Source: Promerops cafer (Eukaryota; Chordata; Aves; Passeriformes; Nectariniidae). From it: a DNA stretch of 64,000 nucleotides. Shown piece by piece: positions 49,601 to 62,200 of the stretch (positions are counted from its first letter, which is position 1; each line of letters opens with the position of its first letter). The position numbers and the translations under genes were made by a program. The stretch spans positions 933,342 through 997,341 of the forward strand of contig VZSE01012473.1 in assembly GCA_013398275.1 (NCBI GenBank), in the 5' to 3' direction. The notes beneath the pieces are model-generated. The model did no database searches. It was not told where the DNA came from and saw nothing but the letters and a program-made list of their open reading frames with translations.

Positions 49601-51520
49601 AAGGGAATGGAAAATATTGCTACAGATTTGATTCTGTCACTGCTATTAGCTAGTATATTTTTCCTGATAATTATAGAGAGTCATTTTCAGTTTAGTGTCA
49701 CTTGTTTCAAGGTGAAAATTAATTTAACAGCAAAACAAAAATAATCTGAGATACATATGATGCCAGCTAATTGGTTTAGCTGAAAATCCGAGTCAAAGAC
49801 CAAGACCTCCTCAGACCAGGCTTTCTATACCTTTTCTTATACTGAGAAAATCAGTCCTTAACTCGAAAGAGTTTGCAGTAAAAGTGTCAGAGGAGAGAAA
49901 ACCAACAAAAATGACAGATGGGAGAGTGTGCAAAGAAACAGCAAGCTAATTAAGATTAGCATAATAAGCAATGCAATGAGGTTATTGTAATGTTCAGTAA
50001 TTACAGACATGTAAGAAACTGATGGGTGGTGAATTTCTTATTTTCTGCTTGAAAGTAATTGAATTCTTTCCTGCTGTTCTCTCTGTGTGCAAAAGAGTAT
50101 TTTCAAAGCCCCTTCCTGCTTTTTGGTGTGGTAACTTCACTACTTGAGCATGTTCCCTTGGGCTGCCAGGTACCTGGTTTGGTGGAAGCTGTACCTAGAA
50201 CCATGGGTGCTCTCAGTGTGTAGAAGGCATTTCCCAGTTTGATTTCTTACATCCTTTTGAGGCTTGTTTCAGCTTTTGCATATTTTGCCTACTTACAAGT
50301 CAGTGTTAGTGAAGATAGGAAGAACCTGTTACTATTGAGAGAGGAGTGAAATCACCTAGAGTGGTGATGCAGAGATAAATGCTGCCTACTCTGACTGCAG
50401 CCCTCCTTTCATAGTCCCATTTGGTGGTGTGATCTGCCAGAGTAGTGTTCTGCTCAGAAGGCAGCAGGTCCAAGAAGGGAGGCCTGTCCAGTAAATGAGG
50501 CCAGGCTTGTGAGCGACTGCAATCAAAACATGCTCTTTACTCCACAGACAGGAGGACAGATGGCTCTGGAGTTTATGAAATCAGGTAATAGTCTCTTGTT
50601 GAGAGAAGCACATTAAATGTGTCAATCAGCCACAACTTGGAAAGCCCTCATTTGACTACTTGAATAATCAGAGCAGGTTCTCCCAGGGCTGACAAGTTGA
50701 AAATCTGTCATTGTTTTCTCAAGAGAGTATGAAGTACATGGTAGTAACAAACTAAGAGGGCATGTTTTTAGGAAGAAAATGAAAGTACAGCGATAGTCCT
50801 TTCAGTGTGTATGGCCCTGGGATGAATGTCCTTATGTCTACATGATCTGCTGTGGACCCAGAAAAGCCTGGCCCCTGAAATCTCAAGTTCCTGTGTTCAG
50901 GTTTTGAGTTGACCTTAATTCCTTTGAAGTAAGATTGACCTGCACTGGTTTAGTGTCTTCCTAGTTTCCACGGCTATGCAAACTGTGCAGTTTTTGGCTG
51001 TGTGCTGGAAGAGCTTTTTTTTTTTTTTTTTTTGAGAGAGAGAGGTGAGAGAGGGAAGACTGTTATCCTCTATTTTTGGTTGTATTTTTGTACATCTAGC
51101 TGATAAGTCCCATCTCATTCAGCTATTACATCAGAGACCTCCACAGTTGGAACTTCTGTCAGCTGCTAAGCTACTGCTCTTCACAAAAAGGAACATTTTC
51201 TGAAGTTCAGCAAAGTTATAGATAGAACAGGAGTTCTCAAAGGAAGCCCCATTGTCTCCAAGGCAGGAGTAATTTTCTTTTCTCTGGCAGCAGGTCTTGG
51301 CTTCAGGTATCTGCCTGCCTGCCTACCAGCTCCCTGTGAGCCAGAGCTACATGAGAGACACAGCACACAAACTTCACAGGGCAGTCATTTGAGAATTTCC
51401 TCCTACTGCAAAAATCACATCTGAAGCATACTAGAGGTTTTCTTTCTCACCTTCTGCCACGTGAACATCTATTTTATGCGGTTCTTTTTTAGGACACAGC
51501 TTGGGCTTGTTTTGTTCATG
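46654..51520. other. Intron stretch without recognisable elements
   Basis: This is mixed-composition DNA with no supported exon, RNA gene or repeat. The segment 46660-46910 just after the LTR is purine-rich at first (GGGAAGGGGAGAGGGAGGG), but I do not recognise it as part of the element. A T19 tract followed by GA repeats at 51015-51043 is listed separately. Confidence 0.45.
51015..51043 (+). repeat. T19 tract followed by (GA)n
   Basis: Nineteen T residues are followed directly by GAGAGAGAGAGG, then more purine-rich sequence. It is a simple compound microsatellite. Confidence 0.9.
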
Positions 51521-51526
51521 ACATGA

Positions 51527-51970
51527 GTGTTGGGGTGCAGTGAAGGCACCTGAGTGCCTTCAGGCAGCAGGCTGGGCAGGGGTCAGGCTGGTCAGGGTGC
51601 ACCTCCACCTTATCCCAGCCAGGCAAGCAGGACCAGGTTGGGGAGGGTCATCAGGGTCAGCTGGGAGTCCAGATCATTGGACACATCTGTGGTGATGAGA
51701 GCTGCCTGAAGTCCAGCTGAGAACACAGGTCAGGACCACATCGAGTGTCACTGGACAGGTCTGTAGAGGTGAGTGAAGCAGTTCTGAGGTCAAGTTAGGA
51801 AGACAGGATGCAGAGCAAGGTCCAGATCAACACGGTCTATTGCCTGGCACAGACAGGGCTGGAGCTGGAGACGGGCACATCTCCACAACAGCTGAGGCAG
51901 CAACTGGAGTCTCAGGGCTGAGCCCCTTGCACAGAGGGCTTGGGGAAGGCCCTACAGGAGTCAGGATGAC
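51527..51970. repeat. GC-rich, repeat-like block of unknown family
   Basis: This stretch is clearly richer in G and C than its flanks. It repeats short words such as CAGG(T/G)C, GGTCAGG and GTCCAG(A/C) many times. It starts TGTTGGGGTGCAG, as an LTR might. It resembles degraded transposon sequence, possibly an LTR, but I cannot name the family or find its borders. No open frame in it looks coding. Confidence 0.3.
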
Positions 51971-52045
51971 TCAGACCTTGGTCTTGAACTTACATTGAAA
52001 CACTTTGTGTTGGAATAGCTCAATTTCACGCTTTTTGTACTTCAG

Positions 52046-52249
52046 TGGCAGGAAGAGGAAAGATTCAAAGCAAATTGTGGGGCCTTTGCAGTTGGAACAG
52101 ATGCCACAGTTGTGCAGGTGAAAGGCAAATGCTACTCTCAGACTGGGGAGGGGATCATTCCCCTACACGGACTGCGGGCTGGCCACAGCACGGTGTGGGC
52201 AGAGCTCTGCTGTCTGAGATGGACCTCAGATTGTCACCTGGAAATTTAT
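52046..52249 (+). other. Exon-like segment of 204 bases with both splice sites
   Basis: A pyrimidine-rich acceptor (CTTTTTGTACTTCAG) ends at 52045 and a consensus donor (TTAT|GTAAGT) starts at 52250. The 204 bases between are open in the frame starting at 52046 (68 codons, phase 0 at both ends). The product begins WQEEERFKANCGAF and includes GTDATVVQVKGKCYS. A second frame is also open, which weakens the coding case. It is not a tetraspanin exon and I recognise no family. It could be an exon of a nested gene or lncRNA, or chance. Confidence 0.3.
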
Positions 52250-52505
52250 GTAAGTGAGCTGCTGCTCCTTTCATATGAAACAAACCACCTTCCAATCTCT
52301 TCCCTTGCCACAGCTGGGATAGTATGGCTGGCAGAACTCTTTCAGCCACCTGGGGTTTGAGTGTGGCTTTGAAGTGCCTTCATGTGCTGCTGCAGCAGCA
52401 GTTGAAGTTGTTCCTCTGTTTCCATTCATCCTTCCTTCAAGTGTAGGAATATTAATCTAGCAGCTGAAGCAGCATTTCTGTGGTTTGCTGCAGGAGAAGT
52501 AGGAA

Positions 52506-52521
52506 GTGTGTGTGTGTGTGC
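52506..52521 (+). repeat. (GT)8 microsatellite
   Basis: Eight GT units follow GGAA and precede CGCTGCC. It is a short dinucleotide repeat. Confidence 0.9.
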
Positions 52522-55285
52522 GCTGCCTTGTTGGGGATCCCTAGTAGCTTCATGCTGCTGTAGGTGTTGACTGTTTTGGCTGGCTCTGAAAGCTGATGGC
52601 TTTAGCTTTACTTTTTTTCAAGAACCATTGAATATCTTCTTCCTGTTCAATCTCTTCAGAAAGAGAAAACATGCGCTCCAGATGTGCGGTCTTTGGCAGA
52701 GAAAAATTAGCTATAAATTGCTTGATTTCCTTTCAGAGTAGCTGCTTATGCATAATTTTTCAAAGAATTTTGTGGGGGCATGAGGAGGCAGGGGTAATAC
52801 CCACACTATTTCTGTAGCACAGAGACATATTGGCCTCCAAGAGTGAAGTGCTGACTTGCATTTTGTTGTGCCTTGCTTGGGAGCTGTTTGCACAGGTTTT
52901 ACAAGCTTCAGGTGAAAGGAAGCAAACTACAGTCACATAACCTTGAAAGAGACAAGTCAGCTGCAACTTCCTATTGTCTGTGCTGCCTACAAGCCCATGG
53001 CTGGACTACATTCACTACTCTTCATTTTGAAAACATTACTCTTTCAGGGGTCCCCAGAAATCTCACTTGTCTCCAGCCTTTTTTTTTTTCATATGAGTCA
53101 AGGGGCAGGGGGCAAATAGAGGAGCTGAGGGGAAAGTGACAGCCTGTTGCCTGTGAGCCTCTGCTGTTCATTGCCTTTGCTGGATGCATCCTCAGGGTTA
53201 CCAAAGAAAATCACCTTTATTTTGTTTTATTGGAAGCAGAGACTTGTCAGGTAGAAATGTGACCTAAACCAATAGTTCATTTACACAATAAGCACTGCAC
53301 AGCAGTTGGTGTGTGAGCTGTCTGAGGCCAGTGCCAGAAGCTGAAAATGGGAGGTCACCCTCCATCTGCCAAGAATTCAAGGGGGGAGGATCCCAAACAC
53401 GGCCGTCTCCTGATATCGACCGCAGAGGTGGAGAAGAAAACTGGGCGGGATCCATGGGTGGATCTGAAAGATGTTTTCTTGTGTTTTACAGGGTTTTCTT
53501 TTGTTAAAGTACAATGTGCAATGAAGTCTACCTTGTGTTAGCTCTAACCTGATGATGAATAATTTTTGGTAATGTTACAGTCTTGTTACAGGTACAGTCA
53601 CAGGTCAGGTTGCATTAGTCATAAGAATCTCCATACCAAGTCTAATATAGCTATTCATTGGGAATAAAGAGCTAAAAAACCTCCATCCATAGCTACAATT
53701 TAAAATAAAAATGTCTGTTAAAGAGTAATGATGTTGAGTAAGAACTGTACTTTCACCGTCCCTTCAGGGTCTTGAAATCATGCTGGTTTAACTGAATAAT
53801 GCTACTGTGGTCCAGTGTTTTTATCATCAGTCAGTGCTTTTAAATGGTTAACTCATCCACACCTGTTGGGCTTAAACTGCCCAGTTCAGGATGCCAGGCA
53901 AGCTCAGACCATCATGGGTAAAATATGTCTGTCTCTGTGAAACAAACTAGAATCAGCATGTTTTCATTTTGTTGATTACCTCAGATAGGACTGGGTATCC
54001 TTAAATGCAAAAGGTTATACAGTGATGTTCTTTCAGTTTCTAAAACATGATGTAATGTTAAAAATATTTGCACAGAACACAGTCTGAGTGGTTTCAGATG
54101 GAGGTGCTGCTGACTTTTGCAAAGTGCAAAATGCTCTGTCCTTGTGGAGAGCTACAGTTGTACAGAATCTAATAGGCAGGTCTGGTGTTTTTGAAAGGAA
54201 AACTAAGTTTATCAACAGAAATACCATTGGGAGAAGTTCTTTATGCTTCCAAGGCATCTCAAACCACATATCAGATAATACCTGCTGTATTTGGCTTTTC
54301 CTGCTTTATAGCACTTGACATTTGAATTGGATGCTGGATCTTTGGCTAGATTTATGGGAATATTTTTCTATGTTTTATACAGCAGCAATGTTGCTTTCCC
54401 TGGTGAAAATAACTTCTCCTTCAAACATTTGCTCCTAGGAAGGATGCTTGAGGCACTTAACACCTGCCTCATATTTGGGAATGGCATTTATAATGCTCTG
54501 TTATTTTCTTTGGAGTGTGGAACTATTTTTTAGAAGGAAAACGAGAAACTATAGGTGTGACCACTTCTAGTTTCAACGCCTGAGAGATGAGAAGTGTGTG
54601 CTTGTGTCTGATGGTATGCCAGAGGGAAAAGCCTCAGCCCAGAGCCATCTTGGGAAGCCAGAAGATAGTCCAAGGGAAAGCCCTTAAAAAGGAATGTGAA
54701 ATTCCCCTTTCTTGGGATGCTAAGTCTGGTACAGGCTGGGGACCAAGTGTCTGAGTAGCTGTGAGGGCCTTGCAAGCTGTGAGGGATGTCAAGGTGAATG
54801 TTGGCCAACCTGTGACCTAAATGTGAATAGGTGAGCCAAATGCTGGGCTGCATTTGAAGGACTGTGGCTACCAGATTCAAGGTAAAATATCCCTCTTCAT
54901 TTGAGACTGGTGAGGCTTTGCCTGGCATGCTGAGTCTAGTTTTGGATCTCCCTTAAAAAAGGAGGATGTTAAGATACTGAAGCAAGACCCACAGAGACCT
55001 GCTGGGATTGGTAGGGGTTGAGCATATGAATTGTGGGCAGAGTTTGAGAGGAATGGGTTCCTGTACTCTGCTGAGGTCAAGCAGAGGACTAATCAAATCA
55101 CAACCCACAACTACTTAAAGGGAATAAGAAAAATGACAGAACCAAACCCTTCCCAGTAACTGCAGGTGGTGGGTCAAGGGTGCAGTGGCCAGAAGTGGCA
55201 GCTTGTAAGCTTCAGCTACTTATGATAAACTTTTTCATTTGTTTGGTACTGCAGCTCTGTAATAGCGCTGTAATAGTGCTGCAGT
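52522..55285. other. Intron stretch without recognisable elements
   Basis: I see nothing nameable here beyond chance open frames. The 132-codon minus-strand frame at 54530-54928 has no recognisable domain or splice support. Confidence 0.45.
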
Positions 55286-55289
55286 TTGG

Positions 55290-55400
55290 TACTGACCTCT
55301 GGAGATCATGTATCTCCTTTCTTGGACATTTTCAAGAGTAAGCTAGACCAAGCCATGGCTGAGCTGATCTAGTGTTGGCAGTAGTCCTTCTTGGAAAATG
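55290..55400. mobile_element. Probable CR1 tail remnants in opposite orientations
   Basis: At 55295-55312 the plus strand has GACCTCTGGAGATCATGT. This is the reverse complement of the common CR1 end phrase 'atgatctccagaggtc'. A few bases on, TTCAAGAGTAAGCTAGACCA with the following GCTGAGCTGATCTAGTG resembles the CR1 tail in the forward sense. Both are short and diverged, so this is a tentative call. Confidence 0.35.
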
Positions 55401-56833
55401 ACACTGGCCTAGAGACCTGCAGAGTGCCAGCCAGCACCTCTGCAGGCCGTGCAGCCCCCAGTTCCTGGACAGCCCCCTAACCTAGAGAGCTGTGGTGAAG
55501 TGCAGAGCAGTGTCACTGGAGTCGTGCTCAGCTTGGTCCCAGAGCACTGAACTGCTCAAGGTGGGTCATGGATTCGGTTGGTAAAAGGGTGAAGGTTTGT
55601 GTTTATATCTTGGCATTTCCCCCATTTATTTGACACAAGCCACACTTGTTGCTGCCTCTGGATGAGACTTCATTAAAAACCACTCAGCTAAAAATAGACT
55701 ATCCTGATCTAGAGTTCCTTGATTCATCTGAGAGTGTGCTCTGCTTCCACTTCTTGCCATCAGCTGTCCTTCTGCTTTTAATTAAATCTGGGTTTTTTAT
55801 TTTAAAATATTTTTTCTCTCCCCTGCTCCCTCCCCCGAGGATTTAGTGTCTGTACCTGAGGGCTGAGTTTCTCCTGGCCTTTAAAAAGCACAACCTTATT
55901 AGCTGGTACATAGCATTTTCCACTGGCTATGATAAACTGTGGTTTCTGTTATTCAGTCTCTAAAGTTTTCTGGACTTCAGTGCTTCTTGAAACCTCCAAG
56001 GGACTGTCTGGTTCAGTGATGGAGTTTAGAGAGTGCCTTGCCTTGCTTTAGTGTGGCTGTGCTCAAGTATTTAATGGTGCTTGTGACCAGTGATTTCAAC
56101 TGAAGCAAAAATCAGTTTTTCTGGTTAGCCTGACTGGTTCTCAGTTGGTTAGACTACTAATGTAATGTAAGAAAAAGTGTATCTTTAACAAAAATAAATA
56201 GGACCTTATTCTCTGCTTGGTTAAACTGCCCCAGCGTGGTTAATTTCAGTGAGGTCATGATGGTACAAATCACATCATCCTTTTAGGTCTTTTTAGCTTT
56301 GTGTTGCATGTTGGATGTCATGGTGGGGAACAGATAAATATCCTTATTATTGTGGAGCAGTTGCTAGCGTCCATCAGGCAGAACAATTTGCTGCATTGTT
56401 ACTAGCTGGATTAAAAATTAGTGAGAGAAATGCAGGTAAGTGCTAATAAGCAGAAACTTGGTATGACTTAGGTCTTTTGTTTTCCATTAAGTTTTTCTAT
56501 TTTCTAAATAAATAAGTTGTATTCTTTGATATCTGGAAGATTATTATTTGTCAGTTCCATTAAGTATTTGGAAGAAGTGGTAAGGAAGACAGAAGTTCGG
56601 AGGTCCATTCAATAGTAAGGAAGATAAAGAAATATTTTAAAGAAACTTGGAAGGGTGAACAGGAGTAAGAATGAGAACGAAATTAATCATGGCAGAATCC
56701 AAGTGAATATGTCTGATAAAATAATTTGCACTGATGTTAGAAGGAAATGAGTAATGAGAAGTGGTAAACAGGATAAATCAGATGGTACATGTCTACAGCA
56801 TGATATAGCAATAGAGAGCACAAGGCAGGTTTT

Positions 56834-56929
56834 GTTGAATAAATAATGATTATGTTATTATTTATAATAATAAATATTAATTTGTCACTTATGATAATTG
56901 ATTTATTGAATAAATAATAATAATAAAGG
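56834..56929. repeat. AT-rich segment with a 13-bp direct repeat
   Basis: TTGAATAAATAAT occurs at 56835-56847 and again at 56906-56918. Between and after them lie AATAAT-type units and partial inverted copies (ATTATTTATAATAAT). It looks like decayed microsatellite sequence that could form a cruciform. Confidence 0.6.
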
Positions 56930-59164
56930 ATCCCATAATAGAGCGGTCATGACTTCTCCTTTATCTGCCTTTCAAGTAAGATCTATCAAATCTGGTGCTG
57001 AACTCTCTGATACCACTGGGCTTTCATATACTGCATGTAAAATTATGGGAGAGGAACTGAGGGTCAGAGAAAACATTGTAGTTGTGAGCAGCATGGTTTA
57101 AGAATCTCATAGAATATGGTGGAGGAAAACAAGTATGGTAACATGAAGGTTAAATTTAGAGAAGAGGGAAAGGAATTCTCTAGGCATAAATGAATGAGTT
57201 TTAGAAAGGATGAGTTACTGGGGAAAAAAAATCTCCTTTTCATCTGCAAAAGTCTTGGTGGTGCCATCATGGTAAAATGAAGCTGGGTGACTGAGAGGTA
57301 AAGTGTATTTAACAATTCTGAAGCACCTGGGAAGTCACTTCGGGTAAATTAAATAGTTTGTGCAAAGTGAGTTCAACAGCAAAGTTCAAAATGAAGGCAG
57401 TAGTTAAGCCTCAGAGAAGAGTAAACAAATGTAAGATGTGTACCTTGTCATCTACACATAAGAATTAGTTCCAAATTGAGTCTTTGTTTCTGACTTTTGA
57501 CTTGAGGGCACTGGGTCTTGCCTTTCCATGAAGAGGCAAAAATAATTGCAGATCATTTTCCAGTCTGGAACACTGTGACCTACCTTCTATAAATTTGGTG
57601 ACTTAAAATAACTCCCAGCTCATTACGTGCACTTTAGTGTTGTCCCAGCCTGAGAACACTTCTTGGTCTCCACAAACTCCAAAGAGGTACTTGCTGCTGC
57701 ATTAAAAACATCACATTAGCACTTGGCATTTATCCTGAATTCTCATGAATTTTCATGCACTGAAAAATGTCTAGGAGGTGTCAGTCTACTAAAAGTATAA
57801 ATATTTTCTGCTGAAACCAGATGATGTGTTACAGCTTTGCTTCACATAAACTCTTCCTCTACATTCTTTACGTAGTGTGGTTCAGAATGAGTATGAAAGT
57901 GGCTAAGAGAATTAATCACCTATTCTTCATGGTTTCTGCATTGAATCTTTCAGTTTATAGTATTAATCATTAAGTTTCTTGCACATACAGAAGGTTTAGA
58001 ATACTACAGTTTTATGCTCTGTCAGACAAAAAGTATACGTAAGAAGCCTAAAGTTTAGAGTCATAATTTAGGCACTATATATAAATTATTTCATTTCACA
58101 TGTTGGACTTCATTCTGCCTTATGCCTGTGAGATTTTTGTATTGCTGTTTTTTATTTGTCCATCCAACTTTTCAAAAATTGTTTTGTCATTTCGTTCAGC
58201 ATTTGTCATTTTCATTTCAGCACATTTCATAGTCTTTCCTATTCGGGGAGCCAGATCTGTGTCCAACTGAATTCTGTGTAAGGCACTGAATGACTCCAGC
58301 AGAATCCAACTTAAAGAATGGAGGCAACCTGAGGGCCTCCATCAGCACAAATGACATTGCCCTGCCAAAATAGTTGCATTGCCACTCTGGAGCTGATTGC
58401 TTGAGGAAGAAGTGCTTTCAGCTGCCTTGGACTGCAGAAGAACAGTGTAAGATAATCAGTTGCAGAATTGCAACTGGATTCAGAAGGATCTCTGGTGATT
58501 GTACAGGTGAGCTGAAAGCAGGTCTTAGTAGATGAGGTTATTCCTATGCTTGTCCCTTCAAGGTTTAAGTATGGTAAAAGATGGAGCTCAGGCTCTCTGT
58601 GGGCCTCTTCCTGTGGTTGACCACTCTCCAACAAATTAATTTGTCTTTATTCTATAAATACATGACTGCAAAAAGAATGGTGCAGAGGAAAAGCTTGGTC
58701 TGAAGCATTTGAAAATCTAATGAAAACAGAATGACTTTCTTGCTCTTATCATTCCCTGCTGTAAACCAGTAGTAACAAGCTGGCTATGAGGCAGTGGGAA
58801 ATGTCACAATATTCACAGTATCTTCATTAATTCTTTGCTGGAAAATGGTCTTTTTGTTCCATCACCATTTGTCTGGATGAAGGAGTTGAGAAAAGGTCTT
58901 GGATGACTTTTTACTATCAATATATTTTTTCCCATTCATTCTACAGAATCACATAGGGGTGTAGAAAGGGAGAGAAAGCTCTTGCAGCTTATACCTGTTG
59001 AAACAGAATCAGCAAAAGTGAAGTATTCTCCACACTATGAGAACTTTCCCCATGATTATGGGCAAATCACTTGAATTTGATGTCCTAGCCTTTTCATGGA
59101 TGTCACACTGCTTGGAGTTCATTTGAAGTAGTTGTTGTTGTCTTTATATCTACTGACGTAAAAA
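56930..59164. other. Intron stretch without recognisable elements
   Basis: No supported feature is visible. The sequence is AT-rich with scattered short open frames lacking splice or domain support. Confidence 0.45.
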
Positions 59165-59250
59165 ATAAACAGTAGACCATCTAATCTGATTGCCTGTATA
59201 TCCCATCTTGAAGAATTCCACTGAAAAGCTCGTGCTTCTGTAAGTTAGCT
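59165..59250. mobile_element. Possible ancient CR1-derived fragment
   Basis: The phrase AGACCATCTAATCTGATTGC followed by CTGTATATC resembles a tail sequence (agaccatctagtctgacctcctgtat) that I know from old CR1 copies in reptiles and birds. The match is short and the copy is diverged. It has no coding content. Confidence 0.35.
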
Positions 59251-62200
59251 GTGAAGTGCCTGAGGCAACATGGTGAGAGGCCTTCTGGGTGTCTTGCATT
59301 TGCAGTTCCTCAGTGGCCCACAGGAGCAGGGGGTGCCTGGTCTAATGCTCTCAGTCACTTGCATTTTTTTATTGTTCTTGTTCAGCCATTTCAGTGACTC
59401 AGTTTCTCCTTCCTTTGCAGACTCTTGGGCAAATCCTGAACTCTCTGGCTTTCACTTAGATCTTCACATTAAATGGCCTTTCTTTTCACACCCCTTAAAA
59501 AAGATCTTCTTGCAAACCTGTTTAATTATATTACTTGCTAAGCCTGATTAATGGTATCTTTAGCTTGTGGAATTACTAGGTTTTTGGTCTCATGTGCATG
59601 ACTTCATTAGCATTCACCACTTTGTCTGAAAAGTGTTAGGCCTGCATGACTATGGGGAAGGATCCAGTGTTGATTTTATGTGTGATCCTGTACAGCATAA
59701 AATGTTCCTGGTAAGATGGAGACTTGAAACCCACAGCCAGAGATGAGAGATAGAAAAACTGAGGATGAACCTTATCAGTACTGAAAAACAGCGCTTAGGG
59801 GCCAGGTTTCTTGCTTGATGGGAAGGGGGAAAGAACCATGTGAGTAGAAAAAATGAAGAATCTTTAATTAAAGACAAATAACAAAACCAAGCAAAAATCC
59901 TTGAGCTATTATCTCTGATCTCTATATATGCTTTCTCTCTATTTTGTTTCTAGGATTTCCCTACTGCCTTTACTCTTCTGCATGACTTCTGGTTTTGCTG
60001 AGATTTGCATTTAGAATTAAATTTTCCTTCCTTCTCCCATGTGCATGCAGGAAAGAAAACATTTTTATTGCTATAGCTGGTGATGTCTGCTCATCAGTAG
60101 GATGTGAAAGGCCTTTCATATTTGCTGTTTTTTTGTTTCCCCTGCTACGTCTCCTCTGCGAATGTCAGATTTTCAGCTGCCAGAGTGAGCTGGTGAAAGA
60201 GAGTCTGCTTGAGGGAATTGTGGCGTGGATTAGGATTGAATTCTACATGCTAAAAATTACCCTGCAGCCCTGAAAAAAATCACTCCAGGTTGTTTCCAGT
60301 GCTGGAGTCCCTTCCCTTCTCTACTGCCAAGAGTAGCACTAGAGGAGATGGCATAGCCAATAAAACCAAATGTGTTCTCCAGCTCATAGAGGATTTTGAA
60401 ATTGTATTTCTGTTCTGGAAAACAGCTGTGTAAAAGGTACACAACTGTATTTCTTAGACTGTGTTGTTTGTGGTATCAGAATTTGAGGTGCTGAATACAA
60501 AGAGACATTCTTTTCTTATCCGTCTTAGGAGACTAATGTAGCAAAATGACAGTGTTGTCCTCATGGAATTTTCTTGTAGTACTTGCAGTATTTGCTATTT
60601 TTCATAAAATTCCAACTTTCACATGATAATATTTCAGAATATTAATTTTTATTTTTTTCTGTGAGCACATTTTAAACATTGTTTTCCAGAGGAAAAGGTG
60701 TCACTCAAATGTCACACTTTCTAGAGTCTCTCAAAAGTTCTGGAATATTCAGGCTCCCAACATTCAACAAAAGAAATGCACCCTGAATTTTAATACAGCC
60801 TCACAGTTTTAGGAGTTTGATTCCTGATTTCTCTATGTATAAGATAAAAAATATTTAATTGAGCTGGATTTTATTCCTTTCATCTCTAGAGCAGAGTAGA
60901 AATCTAGTGAGCTGACTCAACCAAAGTCAGTTATAAATCAGAAGAGACTGTGGGAGGTGGTGAGGTTGCCCAAAGATCGTTTCAGGTATAATGGGAAGTT
61001 GTCAGGCCTGTCTTGTTACCACTTTGGGTCAGCTACATGACTGATAATGTGCAGGATGATTGGAAGGTGCTGTATGTTCTTAAACCTTCAAGGAGAAAAT
61101 GTCCAATCTTCCAGAATCAATTGCCAACTGTCCTCTTGATTAAGAGAAGTTGAGACGAGTGGGGGTAATGTTGTGTCAGTTTTGTGAGATGGTATTTCTT
61201 GACACAGTAGCAGGATGACAAATCCCCATGGTCAGTTACATTTTCAGCTGTAACCTGCTCCAGGCAGGGTGATGGTTGGAGTCAGGAGACAATAAATTCA
61301 AGGAAGCCCTTAGTTGACAGTGAACTTTAACATGAGTAAATATTTTAAGCAGAGGACCTGGGTGTGAAGTGAAGTGACCAGATGCTTTGCTGTGTGTTTG
61401 TACACACTGGTGTTATCTTTCTGTAGCCACCTTGCATAGAATACTATAATAATTCTTGGCCTGCTTATTTTCTTTTACTATGTGATCCCCGGCTTAGACT
61501 CAACTGTTTCAGAGATTTGTTTCAGCATTTGTTTCACTACAGTGGTTAGGATCCCTGAAAGTCATTAGGACAAATTCATCTCTTGGATTACCCACATGCC
61601 TTGTTGCTTTTGTCCTGCCTTGACTAACAAGTTTTGACAAGTAAATTATCAGATCAATAGCCCTTGTCAGACGAGGCTGATGGAGAAAACGGGAAGCGGC
61701 TTCAAAGCACAAATGGTTTATTGTCTCAAGAAACATAGCAGATCTTCAGGGATGTTGAACCCAATTATCCATATCCTCCTTGGATAATGCTAAGCTGTTT
61801 CAAGCTAATTACCCAGAGTTTACACCAATCTGGGTATGAATTTCATCTAGTTCTAATGAACTTTCATTCTTTGCTGTGCTCATCTCAACTGAAGTGAATT
61901 TCACTTTTGAGTTAATGTTGGTTTTGTTTTAATTACATCACAGCAGACTAATTGGATGGCTCGGGACTAGATGCTTAATAACTTGATATTGCATATTATT
62001 ACTGCTGTCATTTAATATTAGAGGATGAAAGAAAGTTATTACTAAGTACAGAGGTTTTGGAGCTTATTCTTCCAGGAGAAGCATCCTTGATTTTTCCACT
62101 ACTTGGTTTGCTCTCCTTTGACGTAGTGGCTGGTAGAGCTCTTAGTAAGGTCTATAAAAAGATTCCCATTGATTTGAACTAAGCTTTTATAGATGCTGAT

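Noticed and set aside
54530..54928. 132-codon minus-strand frame
   Set aside because: No known motif, no matched splice sites, and ordinary intron composition.
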